From contig JAUIRK010000110.1 of assembly GCA_030549495.1 (NCBI GenBank), forward strand, positions 744,001 to 808,000: a stretch of 64,000 nt of DNA, given 5' to 3'. Both the position numbers and the translations under genes were made by a program. Position 1 is the stretch's first letter. The number at the start of each line of letters is the position of its first letter. This document shows positions 33,431-45,375 of the stretch, in pieces. This DNA comes from Nectonema munidae (Eukaryota; Nematomorpha; Nectonematoida; Nectonematidae). Under the pieces are notes generated by a model. It saw nothing but the letters and a program-made list of their open reading frames with translations, made no database searches and was not told where the DNA came from.

Positions 33431-36400
33431 AGCCCAATTAATGACTTACACATAAATTAAAACACACAAAACGAAAACAATGCGAAAAATTTGTATGTAA
33501 ACTTTTAAAAAGGATTGATTGATTTTTCTTAGAAAGTTAGGATACAAGTCAAGGAAAAGAAATGAAGTTAAAGTAGTTGTATGAAATAAAATTGCATTTA
33601 CCATTTGTGTAGCTGAGAACCAGCGCAATCATGCCAATCACAAACGCTTCGTTCTTCAGAACACTACTGATTACTAAAACAACGAAACAATATACTTATA
33701 GATGAAGAAGAATCGTCATGCTTTCTCTTCTGACGCAAATGTTCGCAAACTCTCACTCTCAAGTCGTCTGCTCTCTTTGATCCTAAATGGCTAAACCTCA
33801 CTCTCACAGTTCTTGCCGTTGGTGAAGGCACTCTCTGCTCGCACTTCTCTGTCAATCCCATTTTGGAAGAAGTACTTTTGCATGCCACTCTTAGCACAAC
33901 GTAAAGTCTTTTCAGTTCCCTCTATGCTCCATGTACACTGCTAAACTCTTTTCCATTTCGTCTTTTGTTTGGGTGTGTGTCCCTATAACTCTTTTAACTC
34001 ATCGGGATATGGTTGAGTGGCGTGGCCAGTTTGTGCTGTTCGACTCCGCCCAAAAAGTAAAAAAGGCGCCAGTAAATTTATAAAAAGGGCTTTTCCAAAT
34101 CTCTTTTTAGGATAAGCTGTGACATCACTAGAAGCATTAGAATTGCCATATAAAAACAGTTACTGAATTCTTTTAGAATAACTTCTGATCGCATTGTGCC
34201 TGAGGGATCTCACTTGAAAAATATGTTAAAAACTTAGCAGTTTGCGATCCAAGATTGAGCTGCTGATCGTCTTCATTACTTTATTGAAACTGCGCCTCGT
34301 CATCTTTAAAACTCTTACTAGGTATAGCTATACTTATTTAAAAAATAAAGTTCCGTTATTTATCAAAAAGAATTTTTATTGAATAAATTTTAACTTTCAA
34401 ATCAAATATTTTTTCAAATTTTCAACAATATAATTTATATCACAAAATCTTTTTTTAATTCATAAGCATGGTACTTTCTAAATATATAGATATTTTCTTT
34501 AATTAAAATTAAAAGTAAAATTAGTCCATTTTAAATAACATCCGTGGAATTATATTTATTGCAAACATTGCTTAATTTTTCTATATTTTATTTCTCTACT
34601 CTATTATTATTATTATTAATTAACTTTATTTTTTATTTAAATTAAAAAATATCTTCACTAAAAATTTAATTCTTGGCTTAAAGCGATAAACTTTTTTTAT
34701 AATTCTGACTTTAATGAAAACATTAAAATGTAAAGGGTTGAATTTATATACAAAGCCTCAAAGATCAGATAAAGACTATAAAAAAATCAAAGTATATACT
34801 TTGAATATGATGGGTAAAGTATTTAGAATGAAAAATAATTTTTTTAATTTTAATTTTTTTATAATATTATTAATTATTATTAATTTTATATATTTATAAA
34901 AGCATGGAAATGGATTGTCTTCCAAAAAGTTTTGAGATTTTTGAGTTTATTTCCGGTCATCTACGCAAAAAGTTAGCCGATTGGACCTGCTAAGTGAAAA
35001 GAAGTTGTCAAAACAAAAAAAGATGCAGCGCTTTCTAATGCCGCGACAGAACAGCTCAATTAAAATATTGAATCAGGTAAAGAGATGAAGAAGAATGAAA
35101 ATTTGATGAAGAAAAATGAGTGTGAAATAAACAATCGATGAGTTCTAGCTCGGTCTCAATTTAAAAGCTATGAATACGTATTGTTTTGGCTTTGCCAATG
35201 ATATTTACAATATTAAATATTTAAATAAGCTAAATAATTAGACATAAGTGAATAAATGCGAAAACAAAACTTACAAATGCCTGCTAAACTTCTTAGTACG
35301 CCCGGTAATGCTTTTTACCTAATTCATTGAATGCATGTATTTGTGAATATAAATCTCTCAAGTATGCTATTAATAGTCAGTAGCACACTGCGCCGGCTCT
35401 CTTATACGATTCTTGGAAGGAGCTTGCCAGTGTCACTGAAAAGCCACACCAAATACTTTGCAGTAGATTGAAAATATGAAGAAGAATAAAATATTACTTC
35501 TGGAAGAGGAGGAATTTTGTTCTAAAAAAGTATCAATCCATTCACATAATGAAGAAGTACGCGAAAAGTCAGAATGTTTTAATTAAAATATCTACATTCT
35601 CTTAGAGCATTTCTTTTTCACACTATTACCCACATCATATTGAAGAAATATCTTTTTAAACAAACTTTGCTTTTGTTATTTTTTTGAAAAACTATCTTTT
35701 TTTACAAAATCTATAAAATTTGAAAATTCTTCTTAGAATATGAAAAATTGAGAATATTTATAATTTTGAAGTACTTGAATCACATATCACATATCATCAT
35801 CATCATCATCATCATCGATGATTTATGCGAAGAAAGATTAACCCATGTTGCATTACGCGTTTAGCGTAGTGAATTCTTATCTCTACACTTCAAATCTTTT
35901 TTTTAATTGAACTTTATTCAAAGTTGGTTTTTTACATGCTAAACGCCCATTCAAATTATTTTCTAAGGATTCGTATCAATTGAAATATATTTTGAGAAAT
36001 ATTATTTCTAGATATATTAAATAATTTTGAAATGACTCTTTGACTTCTGTTTATTGAAAGAAGTACAACTTTACCTCTCAATTCTTGAGATACGTTGGGC
36101 ATGCAAATCAAAAAAAGACATCGAGAAGAGAAATCAATTTTAGAAAAAAACAATTGTAAAAATTTATATTAAAATTTCAAAAAAAAGTTTTTACCTGAAA
36201 AATGAACAAATGGCCGAAAACTTTGGCACGAAATTTTTAATAGATAAAATATACAAATAATAATTTTGAATAAACTAAAAAAGAAAATAGTCAGAAATTT
36301 ATATTAATGAAAAAAATAAATATTTTAAGATAATGAATTAATTTCATAAAAATAAATTTCTATGATCAAAAGATTGTAAAAAAAAATTAGCGGTCGCCTA

Positions 36401-36840
36401 AATTTAATTTAAACCTTAGAAATCATACTTCTACACAATTTTCAAACATAATATTCTCAAAATAAGGGATATATATCAATTTCAACCATCCACGTTTATA
36501 TATTAGTTTATGTATGCTTCACTTCCATCAATATTCCATAATTGGTCAGTTTACATTCACCATTCAACGGATTGTTTTTCAAGATGTCCATTTAAGTTTT
36601 TTATGCCCTCTTGTAAACATTGCGGTATAAAAATGAGTACAAAATACAGAATCATAAACTATTGGAACATACATATACACACCATTTCTTCTCTAATGCC
36701 CATGTTTATGACATGGGCAATCATTCCAGCGGCTTCCAGCCTTTTGATTGACCTAAATTGTCACAACACGTGAAACAAAGCTTCTTCTCCTTTTTCATTC
36801 ACAATTTTTTTTGTTAATATCTTTTATTTATTCACGTAAT
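33430..36840. other. Long non-coding stretch with one microsatellite
   Basis: Holds an (ATC)8 microsatellite at 35,793-35,816. A CG-richer patch at 33,700-33,900 contains a 77-codon minus-strand frame, treated under findings. AT-only stretches dominate 34,330-34,900. No element recognised. Confidence 0.35.
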
Positions 36841-36844
36841 GGCC

Positions 36845-37265
36845 AAAATCTAATGATCTGCCCATACTTCCAATGCAAAATTTGGTTCAAAAAGGTAACA
36901 GTAAAAAAGTGACTAGTTAGGAAGGATTTCTAAGTACCTATAAAATATATTCCTTATAAATAATTGGGAGCGCTATACTTAGGCAAGCATTTTTGAGAAT
37001 TTATTTTGGGTAATTTAAAATACTATCTTGTTTTCTAGCCTCGATTTATGCTCTTCTAAACTCATTTTTTCAAGTTTAAGAAAGTTTTTTGGTATTAAAA
37101 GCTTGCATTGGAAAAGTCACTCTAAATTGATATTCTTTTATTTCTACGGTCAGTCCACTTTTTTGTTCCAAATAAAAACCGAAATAAACTTATCTATTTT
37201 ACATTGTTCTTTTTCCACCTTCAAATATGAATAGTTCAAAATAGTTTTCCTATACTTTAAGTTAA
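36845..37265 (+). repeat. Dispersed repeat, copy 2 (pair with 17,150-17,530)
   Basis: Same order of blocks as copy 1: CAATGCAAAATTTGG, AGTTAGGAAGG, TTTTGGGTAATTTAA, CTAAACTCATT, TTTAAGAAAGTT. Diverged by substitutions and small indels. Confidence 0.5.
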
Positions 37266-37269
37266 GAAA

Positions 37270-39060
37270 AGACTATTTTAAAAATCCTTTTTCTTTTTAA
37301 AGGTCAGAGAAGGTTAATTTTTACATATTGAACACTTCCACATTTTGAGGGTCAGAAGGTAAAATTAAAATATTTTTGCACTTCTTTTCAATTTTTTGAA
37401 AGTGAATTGAATTTATTAATATTGTAAGTTTTATGGTTCCCCCCCCCCCCCATATACTTTTATATAACTAAAAAATAAAAGGATAGCTTTTATTTTAGGG
37501 GTGAGTAGAGGTCAATTTATTCTTTTGCCACTTTATTAATTTCATCAATGCTTTTTAAAAAAAGATACCAAATTTAATATCGGAAAAAAGTATTTTAACA
37601 TTTCAATGTTGTAAAAAATCGTTTTTATTCAAAAACCCTATGCAGTTTAACTTACCTTATGGTGGGCTAAATCGATACATCCGAAATCACAAAATCTTTT
37701 AATTTAATTGCTACCAATTTAATGAGGAGAAGTGCGAGCCCTTGTATTCTTTAACAAAATATCCTATTTTAAAATGATTTGGCATTCAACATTTTATGCG
37801 ACTCATCATTCATGCCTACTTGCTTCCTGTTACGCATCATATTCCTACCAGCATGGAAGAATGAACGCTCAACTTCATTTTTACAACACGCTCGCGTGTT
37901 AACCTTGCTATTTATATGGATACTCACCGAAGCATGCATAAATCTTTGTGTCTTGAATTGCTGACATCAAGATGTAATGGACGCATCGCTAAAACCACTT
38001 CATTATGAAAGAGATTACAGCTGCGTTCGTTATACGGAGTAATAAATGTCGGGATTCAGCTATTTCACCCAAATTGAGTAGAAAGAGGGCATGTAATACT
38101 TCAAAATGTTGCAAATTTTATACTGAATTTAAATATGCACGTCATTTTTGATAACTATTCATTAAAAATTTAGCTAGTCTTCGTTATTTAATTTTATTCA
38201 TCATCCCTGATTAAAAACTTGTTTTCAAGGATTTCAAAATCAAAGGACAACCTTTTCTTTTTCGCTATTCTATTTTCGGTAAAATAATATATAGTTATTG
38301 ACATCATATTCATATTATTATATCAAGAAAGAAAATTATTTTATTGGTTGTGCTTAAATATATAAAATTAATGTAGTTTCTCAGTCCTAACCCTAACCCT
38401 ACCCATTTAATCACATTGAAATGTAGAATTCATTAAATGAGTATATATTGACAAAAAATGTCATTATGAAATAGAGAAAGGTCGATTTGCTAAATGAGAC
38501 GAAAATTGTTCAAAACTTATGAAAAAATATCTGACCATAAATTAACCAAACTACAGTAACCGCAATTTGAATCTAAAGTGACAAAAGTATTTTGAGAATC
38601 AAAGTGAGCATGTTCGATTTGATGTGTATGGATAAGTTTATTTTAAAATAATGAGAAAAAGTGTTTGCTATTAAGTCACCCATGAAAGCTAATTTACTAA
38701 CAGGTAAAGTATTTTGGGTGAATTAATCATCAAATATTGGTTTATTAAATAAATTAAGACAATATTAACGCAAAAAATTTGGAATTTATAATATATTTTT
38801 AAGTTTATATATTTGACATTGATTGACAGGTTTAATTGTTTTTGACAGGTTTGATTGATTTTCATGAAAAACAAATGACACCATCAGATTCACAATCAAA
38901 TATTTAGTGGGTTCGCTCAAGATTTAGTTAAAATATTCAATAGCTTAAGGAAACAACCCCCTCCCCGCCCCGTCAGTGTGGAAATGAAAATAGTTCGTCA
39001 CGAATATGGTAGGAAACAAAATGGAGTGGTGATACCGCTATATAAATTAGAGGAGAGTAT
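37270..39060. other. Non-coding stretch
   Basis: C13 tract near 37,439-37,451. CCTAACCCTAACCCTACCC at 38,386 is telomere-like but only two to three units long. No gene recognised. Confidence 0.3.
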
Positions 39061-39066
39061 ACAATT

Positions 39067-39943
39067 TTGTATAGTGGAGATTCAAATAAAAGAAATGGAG
39101 TTGGTCCTATTAATTCTGCGAAATGGAAAGAAACTGTAAATGAAGTAAAGAGAAGCGGTGATAGGTTGATGACAATAAAACTAAAAGGAGAGAAGAAAAC
39201 ATTAACAATGATGTCTGCTTACAGATATGAAATGAAGATGAAGAGGAAGAGTTTATGATTAATTTTTAGGATGTGATTAGATATGTTGGGAAAAGGAAGT
39301 TTGAATGCTCACGTGGGAAAGGAAGCCGATGGTTTCAAAAAGTACAGGAAGGCTTCGGAAACGCAAAAATAAAAGAAGATGAACGGAGATAGGCGGCTAA
39401 AGATATGAAATTTTGATATGTGACACAAAATACAGGAAAACAAAAGAGCACATCATAACAAATAGCAGTGGAAAGCAAAAACTTACAGGACTAGGAATGG
39501 AATTAATGAGGTACAAGAAATATCGCAAAACCAGCAAACTTTAAGAAGAGCGAGTGAATATGCACTAGGAAGGCTTAAAAAAGGAGGAACCAACATGCTG
39601 CTGGAAGGAAGAGATAAGAGAAACGCGGAAAGAAAAGAAATTAGCTTTCAAAAAATGGCGTCAAAGTGGACGAAAAGAAGATATAGACAAATATAAAATG
39701 AGAAAGAAGAAGCTAAAAGAATAATTGCAATAGCTAAGAAGCAAGGAAGGCAAGAACTGAACAATGAATTGAAAACAAAACATATTTACAGAATAGCAAG
39801 GGCAAAACAAAGATAAGAAGAAAAATAGATTGGAAATATCGATATTATCAAAGATAACGATGGTAGAATCCAATTGGAGAAAGAAAATTATTTTATCGGA
39901 TTGTCAGAGCAATTGCTCCACGAAGAAAACGAGAGCAATTAGA
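39067..39943 (+). pseudogene. RTE-clade LINE fragment: endonuclease and linker, decayed
   Basis: KRNGVGPINSAKWKETVNEV then RSGDRLMTIKLKGEKK and TLTMMSAY match the APE-type endonuclease of RTE LINEs (GVG and SDR[IL]M blocks). SLNAHVG corresponds to GDLN.HVG with the Asp replaced by Ser. A later frame reads SGKQKTYRTRNG, and the EN-RT linker near 39,835-39,940 reads IIKDNDGRIQLEKEN and SEQLLHEEN. Stops and frame changes are frequent and the RT domain is absent: sequence switches at about 39,944 to an oppositely oriented LINE. The protein would nick target DNA and prime reverse transcription; this copy cannot. Confidence 0.65.
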
Positions 39944-39944
39944 T

Positions 39945-40520
39945 CTGTTCCTAGTGATTTGCTGTTGTTGATGTTTTGGATGGCTGGTTGTGTGTCTATT
40001 GTCGTGATAGGTATGTGTGTTTTAAGGAGTTTTTAGTTGTTTATTATGATTCTGTGTGATTTGTTTGTATCTTTCTGTGCTGTATTGGTGAAATGTGAAT
40101 TGAAAGGGTTTGCGAAGAACACCTATGTCTTTCACTTTGCTTGTGTTATTAAATAGTTCTTCTATTTGTGTTCGTCTAGGTTTTCTTGTTTTGTGTGTGA
40201 TATGTTCGTGGGACTAGTTTTTATTAATGTTTTCTTTCCAGGGTGAGAGTTGATTCGTTTTGATTTGGATTGAAATTTGTTCGTTCAGTTCATCTATGTG
40301 GGAAAATAATGTTTTGTGTTTTCTGATTTTGTTTATTTTTTCGTTTACGAGAGTTTCAAAGTTATGGATATTGCTTTCGATGTATGATCAGATGCGAGTT
40401 TGTTTTTTTGACATTTGTGTAGGTTCTGCTTTGGTTGTGGTGTTGTGAGTTTTTGAGGTATATGAAGGTGAGTATGGGAATGTGGTCTGACGATAGTGAT
40501 TTGTGAATTTCCCTAGTGGT
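39945..40520 (-). pseudogene. LINE fragment, end of endonuclease to start of RT, minus strand
   Basis: Read leftwards from 40,520, LSSDHIPILTFIYLKN is the last APE-endonuclease block (SDH). It is followed by a linker rich in Asn, Lys and Gln (KKTNSHLII, NFETLVNEKINKIRKH, HIDELNEQISIQIK) and finally TTIDTQPAIQNINNSKS, like the region just before the RT fingers. A few frame slips break it. Base composition (purine-poor, A/C-rich on its coding strand) differs from its neighbours. Clade not assignable; not RTE by linker. Confidence 0.45.
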
Positions 40521-40527
40521 GTCGCTC

Positions 40528-40909
40528 AGTATATATTCTAATCTAACCCTGCTAAGAATAAAATATTCTTATACTTAGGGTTAGAATTAGATAATGTCAT
40601 TTTTAAAATAACATTAGGTAAAAATAAATAACAGATTTTTTAGGCTTAGAGTTAGGGTTAGATAATGTCATTTTTAAAATAACATTATGCAAAAATGAAA
40701 CCTTTTAATTTTTTTGACTCTGGCATTACCTGCAATAAATTAAAAATTTAGATTTGAATGAAACATTTTTTCGTTTTTACTAGATTCCCACGGCCAATAA
40801 AATTTAAAAGTTGAGTTTTTGAAAGAATATTTAAAAATGCCTAAATATAACCCTAACCCTGGGTATAATTATATTTTATTCTTTCCACGGTTAGATTAGA
40901 ATATATACT
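40528..40909. mobile_element. MITE, about 382 bp, with TTAGGG-like internal words
   Basis: The left end AGTATATATTCTAATCTAAC is an exact inverse of the right end (GTTAGATTAGAATATATACT). Similarity continues inward for another 40 bp (AAGAATAAAATAT, then AGGGTTAG). Inside, TTAGRNTTAGATAATGTCAT followed by TTTTAAAATAACATTA occurs twice in tandem (about 40,578 and 40,661). Target duplication unclear (the end is itself TATATA-rich). Non-coding. Confidence 0.65.
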
Positions 40910-40939
40910 ACGATTCTTTTTTAACAACATAATACTTCA

Positions 40940-41190
40940 TTTAGAGATCATTAAAAATGCCTCTCTATCCCCTTTTAAAAACAATATACTTTTTAAGAAG
41001 TTGTCGTCCTATTTTAATATTTCTTCAAATCAAACAAGGATGAATTATAGAAAAGTATTAAATTAAATACACTGGAAAGTCTAGCTATGCTTTAATAAAT
41101 ATTTAAAATCACAACGATCTTCTCTCCTTTGTTATTATATCATAAATATTAGGAAGCAATATGAAATTGATTATAAAGAATAAAATTATG
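40940..41190 (+). repeat. Dispersed repeat, copy 1 (related to 44,965-45,330)
   Basis: Blocks ATCATTAAAAATGCCTC, CTTCAAATCAAACAAGG, GGAAAGTCTAGCTATGCTTT and ATCACAACGATCTT recur in the same order at 44,973-45,255. Non-coding. Confidence 0.5.
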
Positions 41191-41194
41191 AGAG

Positions 41195-44100
41195 GTTATT
41201 AAATGTCTCATCGTCTTGAGTGTTCGGAAGATAGTGACTAAAAATATGAGGGGTTGTCTCTTGTCTCCCGTGTCCAATCGAGGTTTTAGAAGATATTTTA
41301 AATAGCAGTTTTAGGTTTACAATAAAAAATTATTTTAAACAATTTTAAGTTAAATTTACTATTCTTTCATTTGAAGAATATTGAAAAAAAAGATAAATAT
41401 AATTAACGCTATCATAGTATAACGTAGCACTTGTGAGCGAGGTACACCAAAAGCTATGCGCTGCTGGGATGATGAGTCCCTCCCCTCCTTCAGGAATTTA
41501 TTTTGTCCATCCACTAACAACAGCCACACATTGTACAAAATAAATATGGGCGTCATGCGAAGGTTAATGTCTGCTTGAAGAAGCCATTATAAAAAGCAAA
41601 TGTAATATAAATGGAGTAAAATTAATGAGAATATGGTTTTTAAAAAATAGAACAGAATTTAAAATTTTATAGGTACGAAGGCTGTGCTCAAGAATTTGCT
41701 TACTACATTTTGATTAAAAGATTGTAATATTGTAGTGGAAAGTAATAACATCTTAGCAGTTAGTTTTACGATGATGAATATTATTATTATACAGGAATAT
41801 TCAAAATTTGTTGGGGTTATAAAATTGGCAGAATGTATTCATTTATTGTCAACTTAGGTTTTGCTGAAAGTGGTTCACTTTATGCTTCCGCTATTTAGCC
41901 ATGAACAAAACAAATGGGTAAGTTACTTTTACATAATATTGAGTGATTTTTTTGATTTAATTGCGTTCATTGAGATCAGCCATCCCGATGGAATATTAAC
42001 TCGTCCCTTTGCATTTTCTCCTAGAAAACTAATTGTATTTCTCATCATGCATGAAATTTTTTTTTATTAAATAATAAGCGTTCTTCTTCTCATTGTTGAA
42101 GAAAATGATGATCGATAAACTTCTAAGCAGAGAGTATTTTGGACGCAAAACTTAAATTTTGCGTAAATATTTTTAGTAGTATAACCCAAAACGCGCTTTC
42201 ACATATATTGCTTCTGCATTAAGTAGCTCAGAGGCTGGTAGAAATATGGATCAAAAAATGTGATGAATTTATTTAATTTTGATCCTGATTTGCCACAATT
42301 AAACTTATACTGCGGATTGGCATAAGTAAATTTAAACATCCTTATACTAGCTTTCTACCGGCCTCATCGAAATATTTTGAACGCTTGCATCTGCTCTGGT
42401 CCTGTATATTTGATGCCACTGTTCTAGCGCTTGCATTTTGTCTAAAGATATCCTATGAAAAGAGTGTAATCTATATTTTTTTATACAAAATACTCGTAAA
42501 AACGTATTTCGCAAAATTCCATCACATTCGAATTTATGACTTCAAATACTCAAATTGTTGGCGGTAAAATAGAGAAATGTAGCATACTCCTCTTTTTCTT
42601 TTTTATGCAGTCAACTGAGAAGACAATAAAAAAAACCATCATCTAAAAAGGTAATTTTGTTGTAAAAGATTTTTATGAGAAGCAAATGCAAATCATACCA
42701 AAATGAGTGTGTTCTTGAACATTCTAAAAAAATAACATGTAGAGCCGGGATTTAAATTAATTTGACTTAAATGTCACAATCTCTAGTGGTTATAACTTCC
42801 TACTAAACTTTAGCTAGGACTTGAAAGCTTTTAGGTGAATATATAATGCTCCTGTATGAATAATAGGGCAGAGGAAAAATTCCCTCTGATAAGACCATCT
42901 TTTAAAAGAGAAAAAATTTCACCCACTTAACAATATAACTGACTTCTCCACCTTTATTAACTTTTGCATTACAGTCTACTTTATTATATCACCTTTTGCG
43001 GGCACATGAGAATTTACTCTACAACTTCATTTTTGTAAAAGCTCAACTCACGGAACTAAAATTGTAAGAAAATTGCACAAATTATTGCGGAATTAATACT
43101 AGAATAGAATACTGTGAAATAGTATACAAAAAGCTCATTCTCCAAAAAGTATTTTCACTCACTAAACACCAAAAATTTCCCTGCTATTACTGATCATCTT
43201 CGCTTTCAATTAGAGAACCTGTTCTCAAGTAAAAGGAAAAAAACTCCCAATAAGGATCTATATATATATTTCCGAAGAATTTATTTATCATTTCAAAAAA
43301 GTTTTGACTAATCTTTTCAACCAGCGAACTTAAAAATTTTGATTCCAAAAATGTATTAATTTTTTTAAATTTCTCAAGTATTGATATGTTTCTTTAAAGA
43401 CAGGTTAGTACCTCTAAAGAAGCGATTACTGCCTTTCCACAAGCAAACTAATCATATAAATCAACAAACGCGCTTTCATGCACTTTTCCATGCTATAGTT
43501 TTGCACTAAAAGTTATTCGCCATGGAATAAAAAATCAAATTTATCTTGATATAAAAATATGAAATTTGTAACCATTTTTTACTTTTAATTATTTTTAAAA
43601 TTAAAAAACTGAAAGGTCGAAGTGTCAAAATTGAGTTAGTTTACAGAAAATTCAAGTGTGCAAATGGGCTGAGTAACAGCCCAAATTGTCATCTATCCTT
43701 CACTCTAATTTTTAGAACTATCACTGACTGAAAGATTGAAGAAGCAAACAGTAAAATTTTTTGCCGAGCTTAAATTTTGAGATTTACTTTGACTCCAATC
43801 GTTTAAAATTAAAGGCTCTTGCTTTTGATTTTTAAATTTAAGGAGTATACTAGTTTTTGAACTTGCAAACACTTTTCAAAGGAGTTTCAGAGGACATTTT
43901 AGAATACTTTTACTACTAGTAGTTGCCTATGAAAAGTCCATATAAAAAAGTGTATACGCACACTTCGTTTAGCTAAAAGATGAAAGCTTACTTTGCAAAA
44001 TTGAAGACTTGTGAGAAGCGAATCGAAAAATGTGAAAAATGAAGGCAAATCCCTCTCAGCTATTTTATTCTGCTTCCAACTGCTTTTTGGCATCAATCAT

Positions 44101-44485
44101 TTGCCTTCCTTTACAAGTCACCAAATTTAGCAGGCTTTTTGCAGCACACATTCCTGCAAGACCATCAAAAAACTCGTATCTTACTTGTAACAATTCTCAG
44201 AGTTTGAAGAAAAACACTTATTATTCGGTGTTCATACACTGCGAGTATGTCTGCAGAAACACGTTGAGATTATTCATGCTCTTGAAAATGGATGTTGAGG
44301 AAATGGGCCTTTGTGCTTGCAAAACACATTCCACCTTAGGATTTTACCTGATATTGAATTCTTGCTTGCCAAAGCTTTTCCATTTGCACGATTTAGTTAT
44401 CTTGTAGATTATAAAGTAAGGGTGGAAGAAGACGAGCTTTATGCAGCATTAGATCATGCTTTGCACACTAAACATTTAATTATTT
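41195..44485. other. Long non-coding stretch
   Basis: No gene recognised. Candidate frames (for example 44,039-44,407) lack any family motif. A GC-richer patch at 41,430-41,560 (GTAGCACTTGTGAGCGAGG, GAGTCCCTCCCCTCC) looks like an element end without a partner. Confidence 0.3.
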
Positions 44486-44489
44486 TTTA

Positions 44490-44545
44490 TAATATATAAT
44501 TTTTAAAAATGACATTATCTAGCTCTAACCATAAGCTCAAAAATA
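44490..44545 (-). repeat. Inverted fragment related to the 40,528 MITE
   Basis: AAAAATGACATTATCTAGCTCTAACC is the complement of the MITE's GGTTAGATAATGTCATTTTT word with a short internal difference. Only this part of the MITE is present. Confidence 0.4.
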
Positions 44546-44684
44546 TATATTATTTAAAATAATAATAAATTTAAAATACATAAGATATATTTTTTTAATG
44601 ACACAATCTCTTATTCTTTTTCTAATACTTCGTTATGAGCCTCAATGGTTGTTTGGGTGTACCTCTCAGCTTAACAGTTGAAGG

Positions 44685-44811
44685 TTTTTTTTTTTTTTTT
44701 TTGCAATTTTGCAAAAATAAAAACCTTTTATTAAGAACACAGAAAAAGAGTATTAAAAATATAACAGGCAGATAAAATTCAATGTATATTATGTTGACAA
44801 TATTGACGACA
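44685..44811 (-). mobile_element. Short poly(A) retrocopy, 127 bp, with 9-bp target duplication
   Basis: On the minus strand the insert ends in A18 (plus-strand T run 44,685-44,702). AATAAA (44,732 to 44,727) lies about 24 nt upstream of the tail, the normal polyadenylation spacing. The plus-strand flank AGTTGAAGG is duplicated at 44,676-44,684 and 44,812-44,820, just outside the insert. This is the signature of LINE-machinery insertion of a 5'-truncated polyadenylated RNA. The source transcript is not recognisable from about 105 bp of body. Confidence 0.5.
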
Positions 44812-44964
44812 AGTTGAAGGATCCCCAAGGTTCCAACTCTTAAAAACAAATTCACAAAAACTGTGATTAACCATCTTAAGCATAATGCGAGCATATGGCC
44901 TTACGGCTGAAAGTGCTTTGATATCTCCACCCAACCAACCTAATACTTAGTTATACTATCACTA

Positions 44965-45330
44965 TAACAGAGATCATTAAAAATAGCTTCCCTATATCCT
45001 TTCTCAAAAACATAATAATGTTTACCGAGTTGGCTTCCATTTTTATTACTTCAAATCAAAGAAGGAGCAATTATGGAAAGTATCAAATTAAAAGCACAGC
45101 AAAATCTAGATAATTGAAGGCATATTCCAAAACGCAGTGACTTTAACCCCCTTGACTCCCCATTTTTATTATTTCAAATCAAGCACGCAGCAAACAAACA
45201 GTATCAAATTTAAGACACCGGAAAGTCTAGCTATACTTAAATCACAATGATCTTTACACCGTTGTCTCCCCTTTGTTTTTATATTAAATCATACATGGAG
45301 CAAATTTTATCGCAAATGGTAGTAATATGT
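44965..45330 (+). repeat. Dispersed repeat, copy 2, with internal duplication
   Basis: Same family as 40,940-41,190. Here the block CCATTTTTATTAYTTCAAATCAA occurs twice (about 45,038 and 45,161), each followed by a GTATCAAATT block and a YCTAG block, so a unit of about 120 bp is tandemly doubled. Non-coding. Confidence 0.45.
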
Positions 45331-45375
45331 AATTGATTGTAGTGAATAAAATTATGATAGGGTAGTGGATGTGTT

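Noticed and set aside
36510-36773. 87-codon plus-strand ORF as a gene
   Set aside because: No recognisable motif. The minus strand in the same place has an equally open but interrupted frame; neither is convincing.
38386-38405. Telomere or interstitial telomere repeat
   Set aside because: Only two to three CCTAACCC-like units, and similar words belong to a MITE at 40,528.
44039-44407. 122-codon plus-strand ORF
   Set aside because: No family motif, composition like its surroundings and no splice-supported extension. Most likely chance.
44622-44894. 90-codon minus-strand ORF with hydrophobic stretches
   Set aside because: It runs through a poly(A) tail (giving KKKKKK) and across both borders of a retrocopy, so it is not a gene.
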